Origin: Synechococcus sp. HJ21-Hayes
GTDB lineage: Bacteria; Cyanobacteriota; Cyanobacteriia; PCC-6307; Cyanobiaceae
Reading direction: 5' to 3'
Length of the DNA stretch: 64,000 nt
Assembly (NCBI RefSeq): GCF_024345835.1
Contig: NZ_JAGQBW010000008.1
Coordinates: forward strand, 62,001 to 126,000
Made by a program: the position numbers and the translations under genes. The notes beneath the pieces were generated by a model. That model saw nothing but the letters and a program-made list of their open reading frames with translations. It was not told the origin of the DNA and did not search any database. This document shows, piece after piece, positions 31,563 through 39,575 of this stretch. How positions within the stretch are numbered: position 1 is the first letter of the stretch; each line of letters opens with the position of its first letter.

Positions 31563-31820
31563 GTGAGCGCACCCCTGCAGATCGGCGACACCGTTCGCTT
31601 CTCCCGCGCCTTCCTGCAGTCGATGGCCATGGTGAGCGGCCCTGACGCCCCCACCAGCAGCGGGCCCTTTGCCAGAGGCACCGTGACCGCCATCGCACCG
31701 ATCACCCCCAACAGTCCGATGGTGCTGGCGACCGTGAGCTGGGCCGATGGGGCCACCACTCAGGTGAACGTGACCAACCTCGAGCTGCAGCCCGGCAACC
31801 CGCCGCTCACGCCTCGATGA
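31563..31820 (+). CDS. Small SH3-like beta-barrel protein
   Basis: 85 residues from GTG 31563. MSAPLQIGDTVRFSRAFLQS begins a GD.VRFSRAFL...... pattern with GTVTAIAPI and VLATVSWADGATTQVNVTNL. This resembles a small KOW/SH3-type fold protein frequent in cyanobacterial mobile regions. It overlaps the next gene by 4 bases (ATGA). Function unknown. Confidence 0.6.
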   Translation: MSAPLQIGDTVRFSRAFLQSMAMVSGPDAPTSSGPFARGTVTAIAPITPNSPMVLATVSWADGATTQVNVTNLELQPGNPPLTPR

Positions 31821-32789
31821 GCCGGCTGACACCGGAAGCGATCCGGGCCAGCCAGACGGAGCTGCCGCCGATCGCCGCGGTGATCACCGAACTGCGCCGT
31901 CAGGACCCATACATCCAGCAGGAGCAGCACCGCTACCGCTCTCCGCGGGGCTTCCAGAGCTGGCCCAACCACCTGGCCTATGCCGCCCTGATCGAGGCGG
32001 GCCTGCAGGTGATGGACAAGCTGGATGACCCGATCGGTTTCTGGGCCGCCACCACCTGCCGCTGGGCCCGGAGCGTGGAGGCCCCGTCTCGCTTCCTCGC
32101 GCCGGAGCTGGCCGAGGCATTCCGCCGCACGCCCTCTCCCCGTCTGGATGAGGACTTCCCGCAGGTGCTGCCTTGCTTCCGGCTGATGCTCCCGGATGGC
32201 GCCCTGTTCACCGAGGACAGGGTGCCAATCCCGGTGGTGATCGTGGCCGACCTGCGGGTGATGGCCGACTGGCTCCCGCCCCAGGCGCAGCGGATCGGTG
32301 GCATCAGCTGCGTTGGTTTGGCCCTCGACGGCACCAGCTACCTCACCCGCCATTCCTTCCAGCAGATCGGCGAACGTCATCCCACCGCGGGAGACCTGAG
32401 CCATCCGGCCTGGCAGTGGGATGAGCAGGCGGTGCAGAGCACCAACCAGAGGAAGGAGGGCCTGGCGATCAACGCCCTGCTGGTGCAGCTCTACCAGCCG
32501 GAACTGCTGTCCACTGGCCCCGCGGCCAAGGTGCGCAGCGGCAAGGGCTTGTCGGTTGGCGGTGCCGAAGAGAGCGGCGCTGTGAGGCCCCAGGGTCCGG
32601 TATGGATCGGCAAGGACTTCCGGCTAGATCGCACACCAAGGGCTCCATCAGCCGGGACCGCAGCTGGCACCAGCAGCAGCACGCCGGCCCCACTGGCGAC
32701 GGGGCCATTGGCACACCGTGCTGCATGGCGAGAAGCGTCAGAGCCGGCGGATGCAGTGGTTCCAGCCGGTGTACGTGGGGCTGAGCTGA
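31817..32789 (+). pseudogene. Frameshifted gene of unknown function
   Basis: The main frame runs from ATG 31817 and reads well to GPVWIGKDFRLDR (about residue 270). After that it becomes low-complexity and would run on to 32884. The +1 frame just downstream encodes HWRRGHWHTVLHGEKRQSRR and MQWFQPVYVGLS to TGA 32789, a typical folded C terminus (HWRRGHWxxxLHG...R....W..PV.VG). A stop in that frame at 32625 places the shift between 32628 and about 32690, near an AGC-rich run. Either a one-base indel has inactivated the gene, or it is a sequencing error or a +1 frameshift. Confidence 0.6.
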
Positions 32790-32822
32790 GCACATCGACC
32801 CGGACGCGACCCACACCCCAAA

Positions 32823-32851
32823 GGAGAAAACCCGGCGGGGATGCCGCCGGG
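32823..32851 (-). terminator. Rho-independent terminator (reverse strand)
   Basis: Stem CCCGGCGG (32831-32838) and CCGCCGGG (32844-32851), loop GGATG. On the reverse strand it is followed by TTTTCTCCTT. It lies 9 bases past the end of the 70-aa reverse-strand gene. Confidence 0.8.
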
Positions 32852-32859
32852 CAACAACC

Positions 32860-33072
32860 TCAGAGCACCTGCACCCTGGCCTGAGGCCCGAGCAGCTGCT
32901 GCTGATTGGAGGCAAGGATCAGGGCCTCCTCACGGGGCACGTAGTGCGGCTTAGCCGAGATGTGCCCCTCGCGATCGAGGAAGAGAACCCTGAGAAGCCG
33001 GCCAGCGGCATCAAGCAGATGCACCGAGACGATGCGGATCGGGCAGGCGCGGCTGAAAGGAGTGGCGGCCAT
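32860..33072 (-). CDS. Hypothetical protein, 70 aa
   Basis: From ATG 33072: MAATPFSRACPIRIVSVHLL, DAAGRLLRVLFLDREGHISA and KPHYVPREEALILASNQQQL. Short beta strands with two basic clusters. A strong terminator follows directly. The dispersed hairpin element lies just upstream of the start, so transcription must cross or begin beside it. No family recognised. Confidence 0.6.
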   Translation of the reverse strand: MAATPFSRACPIRIVSVHLLDAAGRLLRVLFLDREGHISAKPHYVPREEALILASNQQQLLGPQARVQVL

Positions 33073-33120
33073 GGCTGTGCTGGCGAACGACACCGCCGTC
33101 AAGCCCCGGCGCCGCCTGCG

Positions 33121-33173
33121 CCGCGCAAGGGGCGCGGAGCGCAGCGCAGCGACTCGCGTCAGCCCTTGCGCGG
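33121..33173. repeat. Dispersed hairpin element, copy 2
   Basis: Perfect 11-bp arms CCGCGCAAGGG (33121-33131) and CCCTTGCGCGG (33163-33173) enclose GCGGAGCGCAGCGCAGC and GACTCGCGTC. Core words and order match copy 1 at 7012-7102. In both cases the element lies just upstream of the start of a small reverse-strand gene. Confidence 0.65.
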
Positions 33174-33283
33174 TGCGCAAGCCGGGGCAGGCAGGGTGGC
33201 GTGATCGCCAGGGCAGCTGTCCCGACTAGTACCAAACCGCCAAGGCAACGAGTGCGCTACGAGGCAATCGACGGGAGCCGGCC

Positions 33284-33547
33284 TTAGCCCGGAGCACCCC
33301 CTTGGACAATCTGGATACCTGTCTTTCTTCGAGGCTTTGTCTTCTCCTGAGTGGGCAGCAGGATGAAGTTGGCGCGTTTATTCAGACGCTTAGTGAGCTG
33401 ACGCAGCGTTTCCAGCTCACCCTGGCCATTCTCGAAAGCATGGAGGGCCGCCGAGACCTTCCTAATCGCCTGAGGCTCAATGCCCCTTGATCTGGCCTTC
33501 GCGATTACAGCTCTACAGTGAGCCGTGAAATTAGAGTGACTTGACAT
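33284..33547 (-). CDS. Small XRE/HigA-like helix-turn-helix protein
   Basis: 87 residues from ATG 33547 (TTG 33580 possible). AIRKVSAALHAFENGQGELE then TLRQLTKRLNKRANFILLP resembles a degenerate XRE-type HTH of HigA antitoxins (S..E.G.....TL..L...L.....). The tail is basic (QEKTKPRRKTG). It lies 48 bases after the second kinase gene, so it is probably the last gene of the phosphatase/kinase operon and may regulate it. No partner toxin is seen. Confidence 0.55.
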   Translation of the reverse strand: MSSHSNFTAHCRAVIAKARSRGIEPQAIRKVSAALHAFENGQGELETLRQLTKRLNKRANFILLPTQEKTKPRRKTGIQIVQGGAPG

Positions 33548-33595
33548 ATCCACCCGGCGGCCGCCTGGAGATTGAAGCAAAGACCAAAGCCTTAA

Positions 33596-34690
33596 TCAAG
33601 ATCGATCCTCCTGGTTGAGAAGAAGAACAGGATGTGCACGAGGATTGGGGTGACCAGGAAAGCAGGAGAAACAGACTTTTGTGCCAACAGTCAACTTGGG
33701 ACCGTAAACGCTCTTGTTGTTAAAAAAGACCTTGTTGCCATCTTCATCCCGAATCTCTCCATAAGCCCCAGATGGGTGAACGAAGATGCACTCCCCGAAT
33801 CTTCTCTCCGAGACCGTGTAGCACAAATCAGCGCATCTAGCAGACAGCTCCTGTGCGCTTGGTCGGTCTCCCGGACTCGGGCTCAAGCACTGAACAATAA
33901 TGTCAGCGAGATCATTAACAAGCGGATTAAACTGCGTCCTCCCAGGAAAACGAATTGGACGCTCAGGAATCTCCGCTTGCTGGATTTTTCCAACAGCGCC
34001 AAGGCCACGGCCGTACGGAGGGTCGCCCGTCAGCAGTTCATAGATCATTGCACCTACAGCCCAAATATCAGAGGCCATTCCTGCGCTCCCATGAGGCTTA
34101 AGAACCTCAGGGGCCATATACGGAAGAGCGCCAACTACAGTTTTGGATGCGGACATTGTCTCATCACCACCCACAACAGCATCATCAATTTCTTCACTGG
34201 CCATCTTTGCGATGCCGAAGTCAGTGATCTTAAGCTCGTGCACTTCGGGGCCACCAACAAACATTACGTTGCTGGGCTTAAGATCGCGGTGAATTACATC
34301 AGCACGGTGCGACGCCGCCAAGCCTTTTGCCAGGTGGTGCAGAATCTTTGCGACAAGTGAAGGATCAAGCGCAAAGAAGGGCTCAAGCAACCCCTTCTTA
34401 ATGTCTAGACCATCGATAAACTCCTCGACAAGATACTGAGCATCTCCGTCATTTAAGTAGTCTAATGTCTTTGCTACGTTCGGGTGATTAACTCTGGCGC
34501 TGACAACCGCACTTCGCCCGAATCGCTTATCGGCTGAAGTATTCTTTGGGGTCTTAATGGCAACATCACGATGCAGATGGAGATCCCTCGCAAGATAGAC
34601 TTCCTGCATGCCGCCCTCCCCCACATAGCGAGCAATCCTATAGCGTTCACCAATCAGGTCGCCTGATGAATGCAATAACCTACTTTTCAT
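33596..34690 (-). CDS. Ser/Thr protein kinase with C-terminal cold-shock-like domain
   Basis: 364 residues, no membrane segment. Kinase domain about 15-285 with all key motifs: YVGEGGMQEVYLARD, VAIKTP (Lys), VIHRDLKPSNVMF, ITDFGIAK, YMAPEVLK. Residues about 298-360 look like a cold-shock/OB domain (FGECIFVHPSGAYGEIRDED, then KVFFNNKSV, TVGTKVCFSC), which would bind RNA or single-stranded DNA. The start overlaps the stop of the FHA-kinase gene (ATGA). A kinase joined to a nucleic-acid-binding domain in an island suggests sensing of foreign nucleic acid or of translation stress. The function is inferred. Confidence 0.8.
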   Translation of the reverse strand: MKSRLLHSSGDLIGERYRIARYVGEGGMQEVYLARDLHLHRDVAIKTPKNTSADKRFGRSAVVSARVNHPNVAKTLDYLNDGDAQYLVEEFIDGLDIKKGLLEPFFALDPSLVAKILHHLAKGLAASHRADVIHRDLKPSNVMFVGGPEVHELKITDFGIAKMASEEIDDAVVGGDETMSASKTVVGALPYMAPEVLKPHGSAGMASDIWAVGAMIYELLTGDPPYGRGLGAVGKIQQAEIPERPIRFPGRTQFNPLVNDLADIIVQCLSPSPGDRPSAQELSARCADLCYTVSERRFGECIFVHPSGAYGEIRDEDGNKVFFNNKSVYGPKLTVGTKVCFSCFPGHPNPRAHPVLLLNQEDRS

Positions 34691-35754
34691 AGCACCACCT
34701 CTGGATTTGAAACGTCAAAAGTAGCGAATGCCCTTTTGTCCCCATTACCTCCTAGGGTGATCACACAACTCTTCGGAAGTGTCTCCCCTGCGGAAACAAG
34801 TCGATTGTTGACAAGCACATCAGCTGTCACCTCTTTGACGACAAAGGCAAAACCGTTGTAGTGAATGCCAATTACCCACTCATTACCGCCAGGCTTATCG
34901 CTGAGAACAAGCCGAACTGAAGCGTGGCTGGCATCTATGGTCCTAACGCTATTAGAGGTGACTAGTAAGCCCTTGTGACTACCTTTAAGCAAATAGGCTT
35001 CCAAGGCCCCTCGAAGTAGAGAGATTGATGGCCTGGCGGTCGGCTCAATCGCAAGCGCTCCATCCAATAGATCGCAAATATTGGGAGGTATCTTAAGGGC
35101 CAAAGAAGAAAAACTTGGCGGATTTCCCTGTCGCACAGGTGCGAGGCTAGATGGCGGATCCTCACCGGACAGATACCATGCAAGTATCCCGAAGGCATAG
35201 ACATCAACAGCAGTAGTAAATCTCGCATCACCTGGATAAAGCTCAGGCGCTGCATAACCAAACGTGCCCGCAAAGCCTTGCGTCTCACTGTTAACCTCTG
35301 AAAAGCGTGCAAGACCAAAATCAAAAATCTTCACGATGCCCGACCCGTCTTCCCTGATGTTGTCCCGCTTGATGTCGCGGTGGATCACTCCTTGATTATG
35401 GAGGTCCGACAAACCAGACGCTACCTGGTACAGAATAGAGACGTATCTGGCAAGAGAGTCTTCACCTGCACCAGCGATACTGAGCTCAGGACCCTCTAAA
35501 TATTCTAAAACGATTCCATAGCATGGAGCACTCTCATCTCTGAACACATCGTAAATCTGTACGACATGTTTTGATCTGACATTCTGGAGAGCAGATATCT
35601 CGTCAAGAAGACGGCGTTCATCCTCCGGATCATCAACAAACTTGATTGCTACCTTTCTCCTCAGAAGAGTGTCCTTACAGATATATACACGACTCATCCC
35701 GCCACGCATGGGCCTCTGTAGCGGTTCATATCTGGTGGGTATATGTCTCTCCAT
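34687..35754 (-). CDS. Ser/Thr protein kinase with C-terminal FHA-like domain
   Basis: 355 residues, soluble. Kinase motifs intact: RPMRGGMSRVYICKD, VAIKFVDD (Lys), VIHRDIKRDNIRED, IFDFGLAR, YAAPELYPG. The C-terminal part, about 265-345, reads as FHA-like: ASVRLVLSD, NEWVIGIHYN, then VNNRLVSAGETLPKSCVITL, the vNg..l...L..gd.I.lG pattern. FHA domains bind phosphothreonine, so this kinase could recognise targets phosphorylated by its neighbour or by itself. It follows the PP2C gene by 9 bases and overlaps the second kinase gene. Confidence 0.8.
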   Translation of the reverse strand: MERHIPTRYEPLQRPMRGGMSRVYICKDTLLRRKVAIKFVDDPEDERRLLDEISALQNVRSKHVVQIYDVFRDESAPCYGIVLEYLEGPELSIAGAGEDSLARYVSILYQVASGLSDLHNQGVIHRDIKRDNIREDGSGIVKIFDFGLARFSEVNSETQGFAGTFGYAAPELYPGDARFTTAVDVYAFGILAWYLSGEDPPSSLAPVRQGNPPSFSSLALKIPPNICDLLDGALAIEPTARPSISLLRGALEAYLLKGSHKGLLVTSNSVRTIDASHASVRLVLSDKPGGNEWVIGIHYNGFAFVVKEVTADVLVNNRLVSAGETLPKSCVITLGGNGDKRAFATFDVSNPEVVL

Positions 35755-35763
35755 GGCTAGCCC

Positions 35764-36927
35764 CTAGTCCTCCACGACCTCGATGAGAAGCTGGGGCTGA
35801 CCCTTATTGCTGCCTTCATGAAGCAATGATGGGTCGGTGCCAGCATTGTCTGATCGAAGCTCAACAGACTGCTGCCCCTCAATGGACGAGGCTGGGGTTT
35901 CTGATGAGCTCCTGGAAGAAACCCTTTCAGGCTTCGATGGGGTTCGACGCCTGCTTCTCCGTACAGGCTCTGAGTCCTTACCTCGAAAAAAGGCAGCACT
36001 TTCTTGCCTAGTCGTGAGTTCGTACTTGCCCTGCACACCCCAGATCTCTAGAGATCCATGCCCTTCATGAACTCCATTATGAAGGGAATCAGTCGTTCCA
36101 TCCCAAATGGCAACTGTTGCATTGTCTTTGCCCCCAGTCCAGTCTGCAAGAACCGTCAAACGCTTGGCAAGCTCAACAACGTTTACCGAGTTCTTGACAA
36201 TGTCAGAGAACACCTTGGCGTCTATTCCATGAGCTCCATCGCTTGTCAAGAAAATACATTTGAAGGAGCTTAAAGTAGAGGATAAGTCAATGGGATGGGG
36301 AACAATTCCTTTGCCCATTCCGACAAACTGCAATAGCTCTCCCATTCGACCGTGCAAGCTGGCTGCAGAGTCCTCAGGAAGGAGGTTGGCCAGGGTGTCA
36401 TCCTTTGAATACTGTTGCAAGCCGCCATCTTTCCACACCCCATAAATGCGGCTATCCCCAACATTCACGCCAGCCAGCTCACCGCTTCCAGAAGCGGCGA
36501 CCGCCGAGAGAGTGGATCCGCCACGGCCTCCAAAACGACGATAAACGTCGTCATTGGCTACCTGGACAGCCATGCAGAGCTGGTCAACAAGCTTTCCAGA
36601 CTTTTTGGCCGAAAAAGCCGCTACGAATGAACTCAGAGCAAGCTCTGCGGCGGTCGCACCATCGACCATGCCACCCATCCCATCGCAAAGCACGAGGGCT
36701 TGCACCGCGGGCCACTCAGGGGCTTGCGGGCGCAGCCTTAGGAACAAAGACCTGTCTTGGTTCTCTTCACGCTTGCCGATAGAGCTTGAGATAAAGGCAA
36801 GTCTTTTTTCTACTAGAAATGAACCCGTATTTTCATTCTCCCTCAACCATCGGAGCACAGCCGACTTGACTTCTTCTCGGAAGGAGCCGGCTACGGCCAC
36901 ACTTGCTGGAGCATAGGACCATTCCAT
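35764..36927 (-). CDS. PP2C-type protein phosphatase
   Basis: 387 residues from ATG 36927. PP2C motifs in order: KREENQDRSLFL, LVLCDGMGGMVDG, NVGDSRIYGVW, FLTSDGAHGIDA and GGKDNATVAIWDG, so the metal-binding Asp residues are present. The C-terminal 100 residues are Arg/Ser-rich and acidic (PVRRSRRRTPSKPERVSSRS) and may be a kinase target. First gene of the operon; it would reverse phosphorylation by the two kinases downstream. Its DNA is visibly less GC-rich than the flanking regions. Confidence 0.85.
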   Translation of the reverse strand: MEWSYAPASVAVAGSFREEVKSAVLRWLRENENTGSFLVEKRLAFISSSIGKREENQDRSLFLRLRPQAPEWPAVQALVLCDGMGGMVDGATAAELALSSFVAAFSAKKSGKLVDQLCMAVQVANDDVYRRFGGRGGSTLSAVAASGSGELAGVNVGDSRIYGVWKDGGLQQYSKDDTLANLLPEDSAASLHGRMGELLQFVGMGKGIVPHPIDLSSTLSSFKCIFLTSDGAHGIDAKVFSDIVKNSVNVVELAKRLTVLADWTGGKDNATVAIWDGTTDSLHNGVHEGHGSLEIWGVQGKYELTTRQESAAFFRGKDSEPVRRSRRRTPSKPERVSSRSSSETPASSIEGQQSVELRSDNAGTDPSLLHEGSNKGQPQLLIEVVED

Positions 36928-37178
36928 TTTAACCGTCCTGAGGTGAAGTGGGAAGTGCGCAACGGTTCCCCTGCCGCCAGGCTTGTATCGCCAAGCGTTT
37001 ATCTAGTCAGGCAGCAAAGATCGCCGGGCGCAATCTGCACACAGCTGAAACACTGCTATCTCGCACGAACTTCCGGTTTCTGAACACAGAGGCTTGCGCA
37101 CACGTACTGAGAAAGTCTTTACAAGCCATCATGACCAAATCCATCCTGGAGAGCAGCAAAGGATGGGCCAGCTTTCCA

Positions 37179-38051
37179 CTAGCCTTGGTGATGCTGCACC
37201 AAAAATGCCTCGATCCAGTCGTGATGTCGCTGCTGGCAGATTCGATCAGCTATCGAGGGAGCATCAGCCGGTACTTGGAAGCGCTTGCGGAACGCCTTGC
37301 TGAATCCGTCCAGCATCGGGGCAGGCAGGGTTCGGATGGTGGCATGCAGCTGGCGAATTCTGGCCGGATCGAGGGGTGCCAGGCCTGGGTCGAGGCCTGG
37401 TGGCGGGGCTGTCCCGGCAGGGTCCGTTAAGGGTGGCTCAGTTTTCGCTGTCGCCTGGGACTGTGATCCCAGGCCGTGGGTTCTGACCGTTGGCGGGATG
37501 GCAGCTGGCGGCACTACACGCAGCGGCGTGGTCCTCGGCCGGCTGGCCTGGCTACTGCTGGAGCGATCCCCAGAGCTGCCGGCCCCGCTGGTGACCTCGC
37601 GTTGCTGCTTGTCGTAGAGGGCAAGGCCGAAGGGGTTGCCGAAGGTCATCAGCGCCCGCTTCATGGCATCGGTTTCGGCCTCCTTGAGGGCGGATTCATG
37701 GGCCTGGCCCAGGTCGGCGTCGATGCCGTGGCCGGCCCCGCAACCCTCCCTGATCACCGCTGCTGCACTGGTGGGGCCGCCGACGGTGACGCGGACCCGG
37801 GCGGTGTAGGTGACGCCCCAGCCGGGCCTCTGGTCCCGCCCAATGGTGCGCTCAGCCTGGCTGACGCAACGGACCTCGATGGTTTCCCGCTGCCAGCCAT
37901 CGAACCCGAAGATCCGATTGGCTTCCGCGATCACCTGCCACCCCTCCAGGTAGCTGACCTTGGAGCGGCCCTGCTCGCGCTGCTTCACCTTGGCGCGATC
38001 GAGGGGGGCGGAGAGGCAGGCGATCTGCTCGGTGGAGAAGGTGCACGTCAT
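37179..38051 (-). CDS. Rad52/Rad22-family single-strand annealing protein
   Basis: 290 residues. N-terminal Rad52-like core, about 15-155: SYLEGWQVIAEANRIFGFDG, GWGVTYTARVRVTVGG, then REGCGAGHGIDADLGQAHES and ALKEAETDAMKRALMTFGNP with FGLALYDK. This is the phage-type Rad52/22 family that anneals complementary single strands during recombination. The C-terminal half is Pro/Ser/Thr-rich and ends in a short helical domain. It is the last of a four-gene reverse-strand unit with Gp157-like and SLOG genes, a typical phage early recombination cassette. Confidence 0.85.
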   Translation of the reverse strand: MTCTFSTEQIACLSAPLDRAKVKQREQGRSKVSYLEGWQVIAEANRIFGFDGWQRETIEVRCVSQAERTIGRDQRPGWGVTYTARVRVTVGGPTSAAAVIREGCGAGHGIDADLGQAHESALKEAETDAMKRALMTFGNPFGLALYDKQQREVTSGAGSSGDRSSSSQASRPRTTPLRVVPPAAIPPTVRTHGLGSQSQATAKTEPPLTDPAGTAPPPGLDPGLAPLDPARIRQLHATIRTLPAPMLDGFSKAFRKRFQVPADAPSIADRICQQRHHDWIEAFLVQHHQG

Positions 38052-38086
38052 GGCTTCGAGGGGGTGAGTGGGAACAGGAACCGGGA

Positions 38087-38299
38087 TCAGTGGGTGGAGG
38101 TTTGAGGCGGCAACGGCTCGATCAGCACCCAGCAGGGCGGCTCGCTGCAGTGGATGTGATCGGGCGAGGGGCGGCGGCCGGGCTTGCGGGTGATCGGTAC
38201 CACCCAGCTGCTCAGCCGTGTGGACCAGATGTGGCCCCTGGGCCGCGGGCTGGTGGGTGTGGTGGTGGAGCTGGCGCTGCCGTAGGTGGAGAGATCCAT
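38087..38299 (-). CDS. Hypothetical protein, 70 aa
   Basis: MDLSTYGSASSTTTPTSPRP, then HIWSTRLSSWVVPITRKPGR and CSEPPCWVLIEPLPPQTSTH. It lies between the Gp157-like and Rad52-like genes with short gaps on either side. No family recognised; inclusion rests on operon position. Confidence 0.45.
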   Translation of the reverse strand: MDLSTYGSASSTTTPTSPRPRGHIWSTRLSSWVVPITRKPGRRPSPDHIHCSEPPCWVLIEPLPPQTSTH

Positions 38300-38384
38300 G
38301 GCTTTTGAGGTGGTGAGGATTTCGACTGGAGGCGTGTCTGGGCCTGCCCCTGCAGCAGGCCGATGAGGAGGGGGCGCTGCCCCG

Positions 38385-39008
38385 TCAGTGGATGCGCCAA
38401 GAGCGACGGGAGACGAGCTGGGCGCCAGGGATGAGGTGACCGGCTTTGAGGGCCTCCTTGATGGCGGCCTTGTCCGGCTTGCTGGTGGTGGTGACAGTGA
38501 GCCACTCGGGATCGAGGGCTTCTTCGTCGTCGATCACCACCGCTTGGGCCTTCCTGCTGCTGAGCTCGTGATTCGGGAAGGAGAAGCGGGTGGCCGATGG
38601 CTGCAGGCGGGAGAGGACCAGGACGAGGGAGTCCTCCAGGGCATCGGCCCGGGAGGCATCGGAGCGAGACAGATCGGTGAGCCGCTTGGCCTGTTGCTGG
38701 CGGTAGGCGGCCTGGCCGCGCAGGTGCTCGATCACCCAGCAGGTGGCGTCGGCCTTGGCCGCAAGGGCCTGCTTGTTGCCCTCTTCGGCCAGCAGGGCGG
38801 CCTCCAACTCAGCGAGGGCCCTGGCGCGGGTGTCGCCGTCATCGGATTCCAGCTGCTCGGCGAGTTGGCCGATGGCGGTGGTGAGCTCCTGGGCCTCGAT
38901 GCCCAGCTGCCAGAGGGAGCCGGAGCGCTGGAGGGAACAATCAGGACCAGAGGCTTCCGGGGCCGAGGCAGGGGCGGCAGCGGTGGGGAAGGGGGTGAGA
39001 ACGGCCAT
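38385..39008 (-). CDS. Gp157-like phage protein
   Basis: 207 residues from ATG 39008. A helical, charged region (AQELTTAIGQLAEQLESDDG, then LAELEAALLAEEGNKQALAA) is followed by a C-terminal block LTVTTTSKPDKAAIKEALKA and GHLIPGAQLVSRRSW. PDK.AIK.ALK.G....GA.L is the signature of the Siphovirus Gp157 family, found beside recombination genes of temperate phages. Function is unclear; some members are linked to phage resistance or replication. Confidence 0.75.
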   Translation of the reverse strand: MAVLTPFPTAAAPASAPEASGPDCSLQRSGSLWQLGIEAQELTTAIGQLAEQLESDDGDTRARALAELEAALLAEEGNKQALAAKADATCWVIEHLRGQAAYRQQQAKRLTDLSRSDASRADALEDSLVLVLSRLQPSATRFSFPNHELSSRKAQAVVIDDEEALDPEWLTVTTTSKPDKAAIKEALKAGHLIPGAQLVSRRSWRIH

Positions 39009-39077
39009 GACGGTGAGAGGAGGGATAGGGAATGGAGCGGGAGGCGCCACAGAACGCCAAAGACTTGTGGTGGGTGA

Positions 39078-39575
39078 TCAGGAGCGGACATCGCCAGCCG
39101 GCACGGCCCAGAGCCCGGCCGATGGGCTGACCTCGGCCACCGCGATCGGTACCGGGGAACGGGAGGCCATGCAGCGGGCCTGCTGCACGAGCGAGGCGGT
39201 GCCAGGGCCACCGGGGAACGCCACAACCAGCACCGAGGCGTTCGAAATCGGGGAGGTGTGGGCCACGGCCCGGGCAATGGCCTGCTCGAGCAGCTCCCGA
39301 TTGCGGATCGGCCCAGCCGCCCGGCCATGCCGATCCCACTGGGCTGGCATCACCACGGAGGGCCAGCCCAGCTGATGGGCCGCGCGGCCAATGGCGGCAT
39401 CGGCGCCGCGGGCCCCGCCATGGAGAACCAGATGTACCAGCCGGCCGCCAGTGCGGGCCAGCAGCTCAGCGGCAACCCGCTGATGGGGCCAAGCCAGATC
39501 CCGGCCGCCCCCTGCCGCGATCACCAGGGATCGAGCCGGTGCAATCTCCGGACGTGATGGAATACATAAAGCCAT
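39078..39575 (-). CDS. SLOG-family nucleotide-binding protein (DUF2493/YspA type)
   Basis: 165 residues from ATG 39575. Rossmann-like SLOG motifs: LVIAAGGGRDLAWPHQRVAA, LVLHGGARGADAAIGRAAHQ, GRAAGPIRNRELL and VVAFPGGPGTASLVQQAR. The GGxRD..., HGGARGAD and FPGGxGT pattern matches DUF2493, common in phages and mobile elements. SLOG proteins bind nucleotides or NAD-like signals. It is the first gene of the recombination cassette, 136 bases downstream of a LexA-like box. Confidence 0.85.
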   Translation of the reverse strand: MALCIPSRPEIAPARSLVIAAGGGRDLAWPHQRVAAELLARTGGRLVHLVLHGGARGADAAIGRAAHQLGWPSVVMPAQWDRHGRAAGPIRNRELLEQAIARAVAHTSPISNASVLVVAFPGGPGTASLVQQARCMASRSPVPIAVAEVSPSAGLWAVPAGDVRS

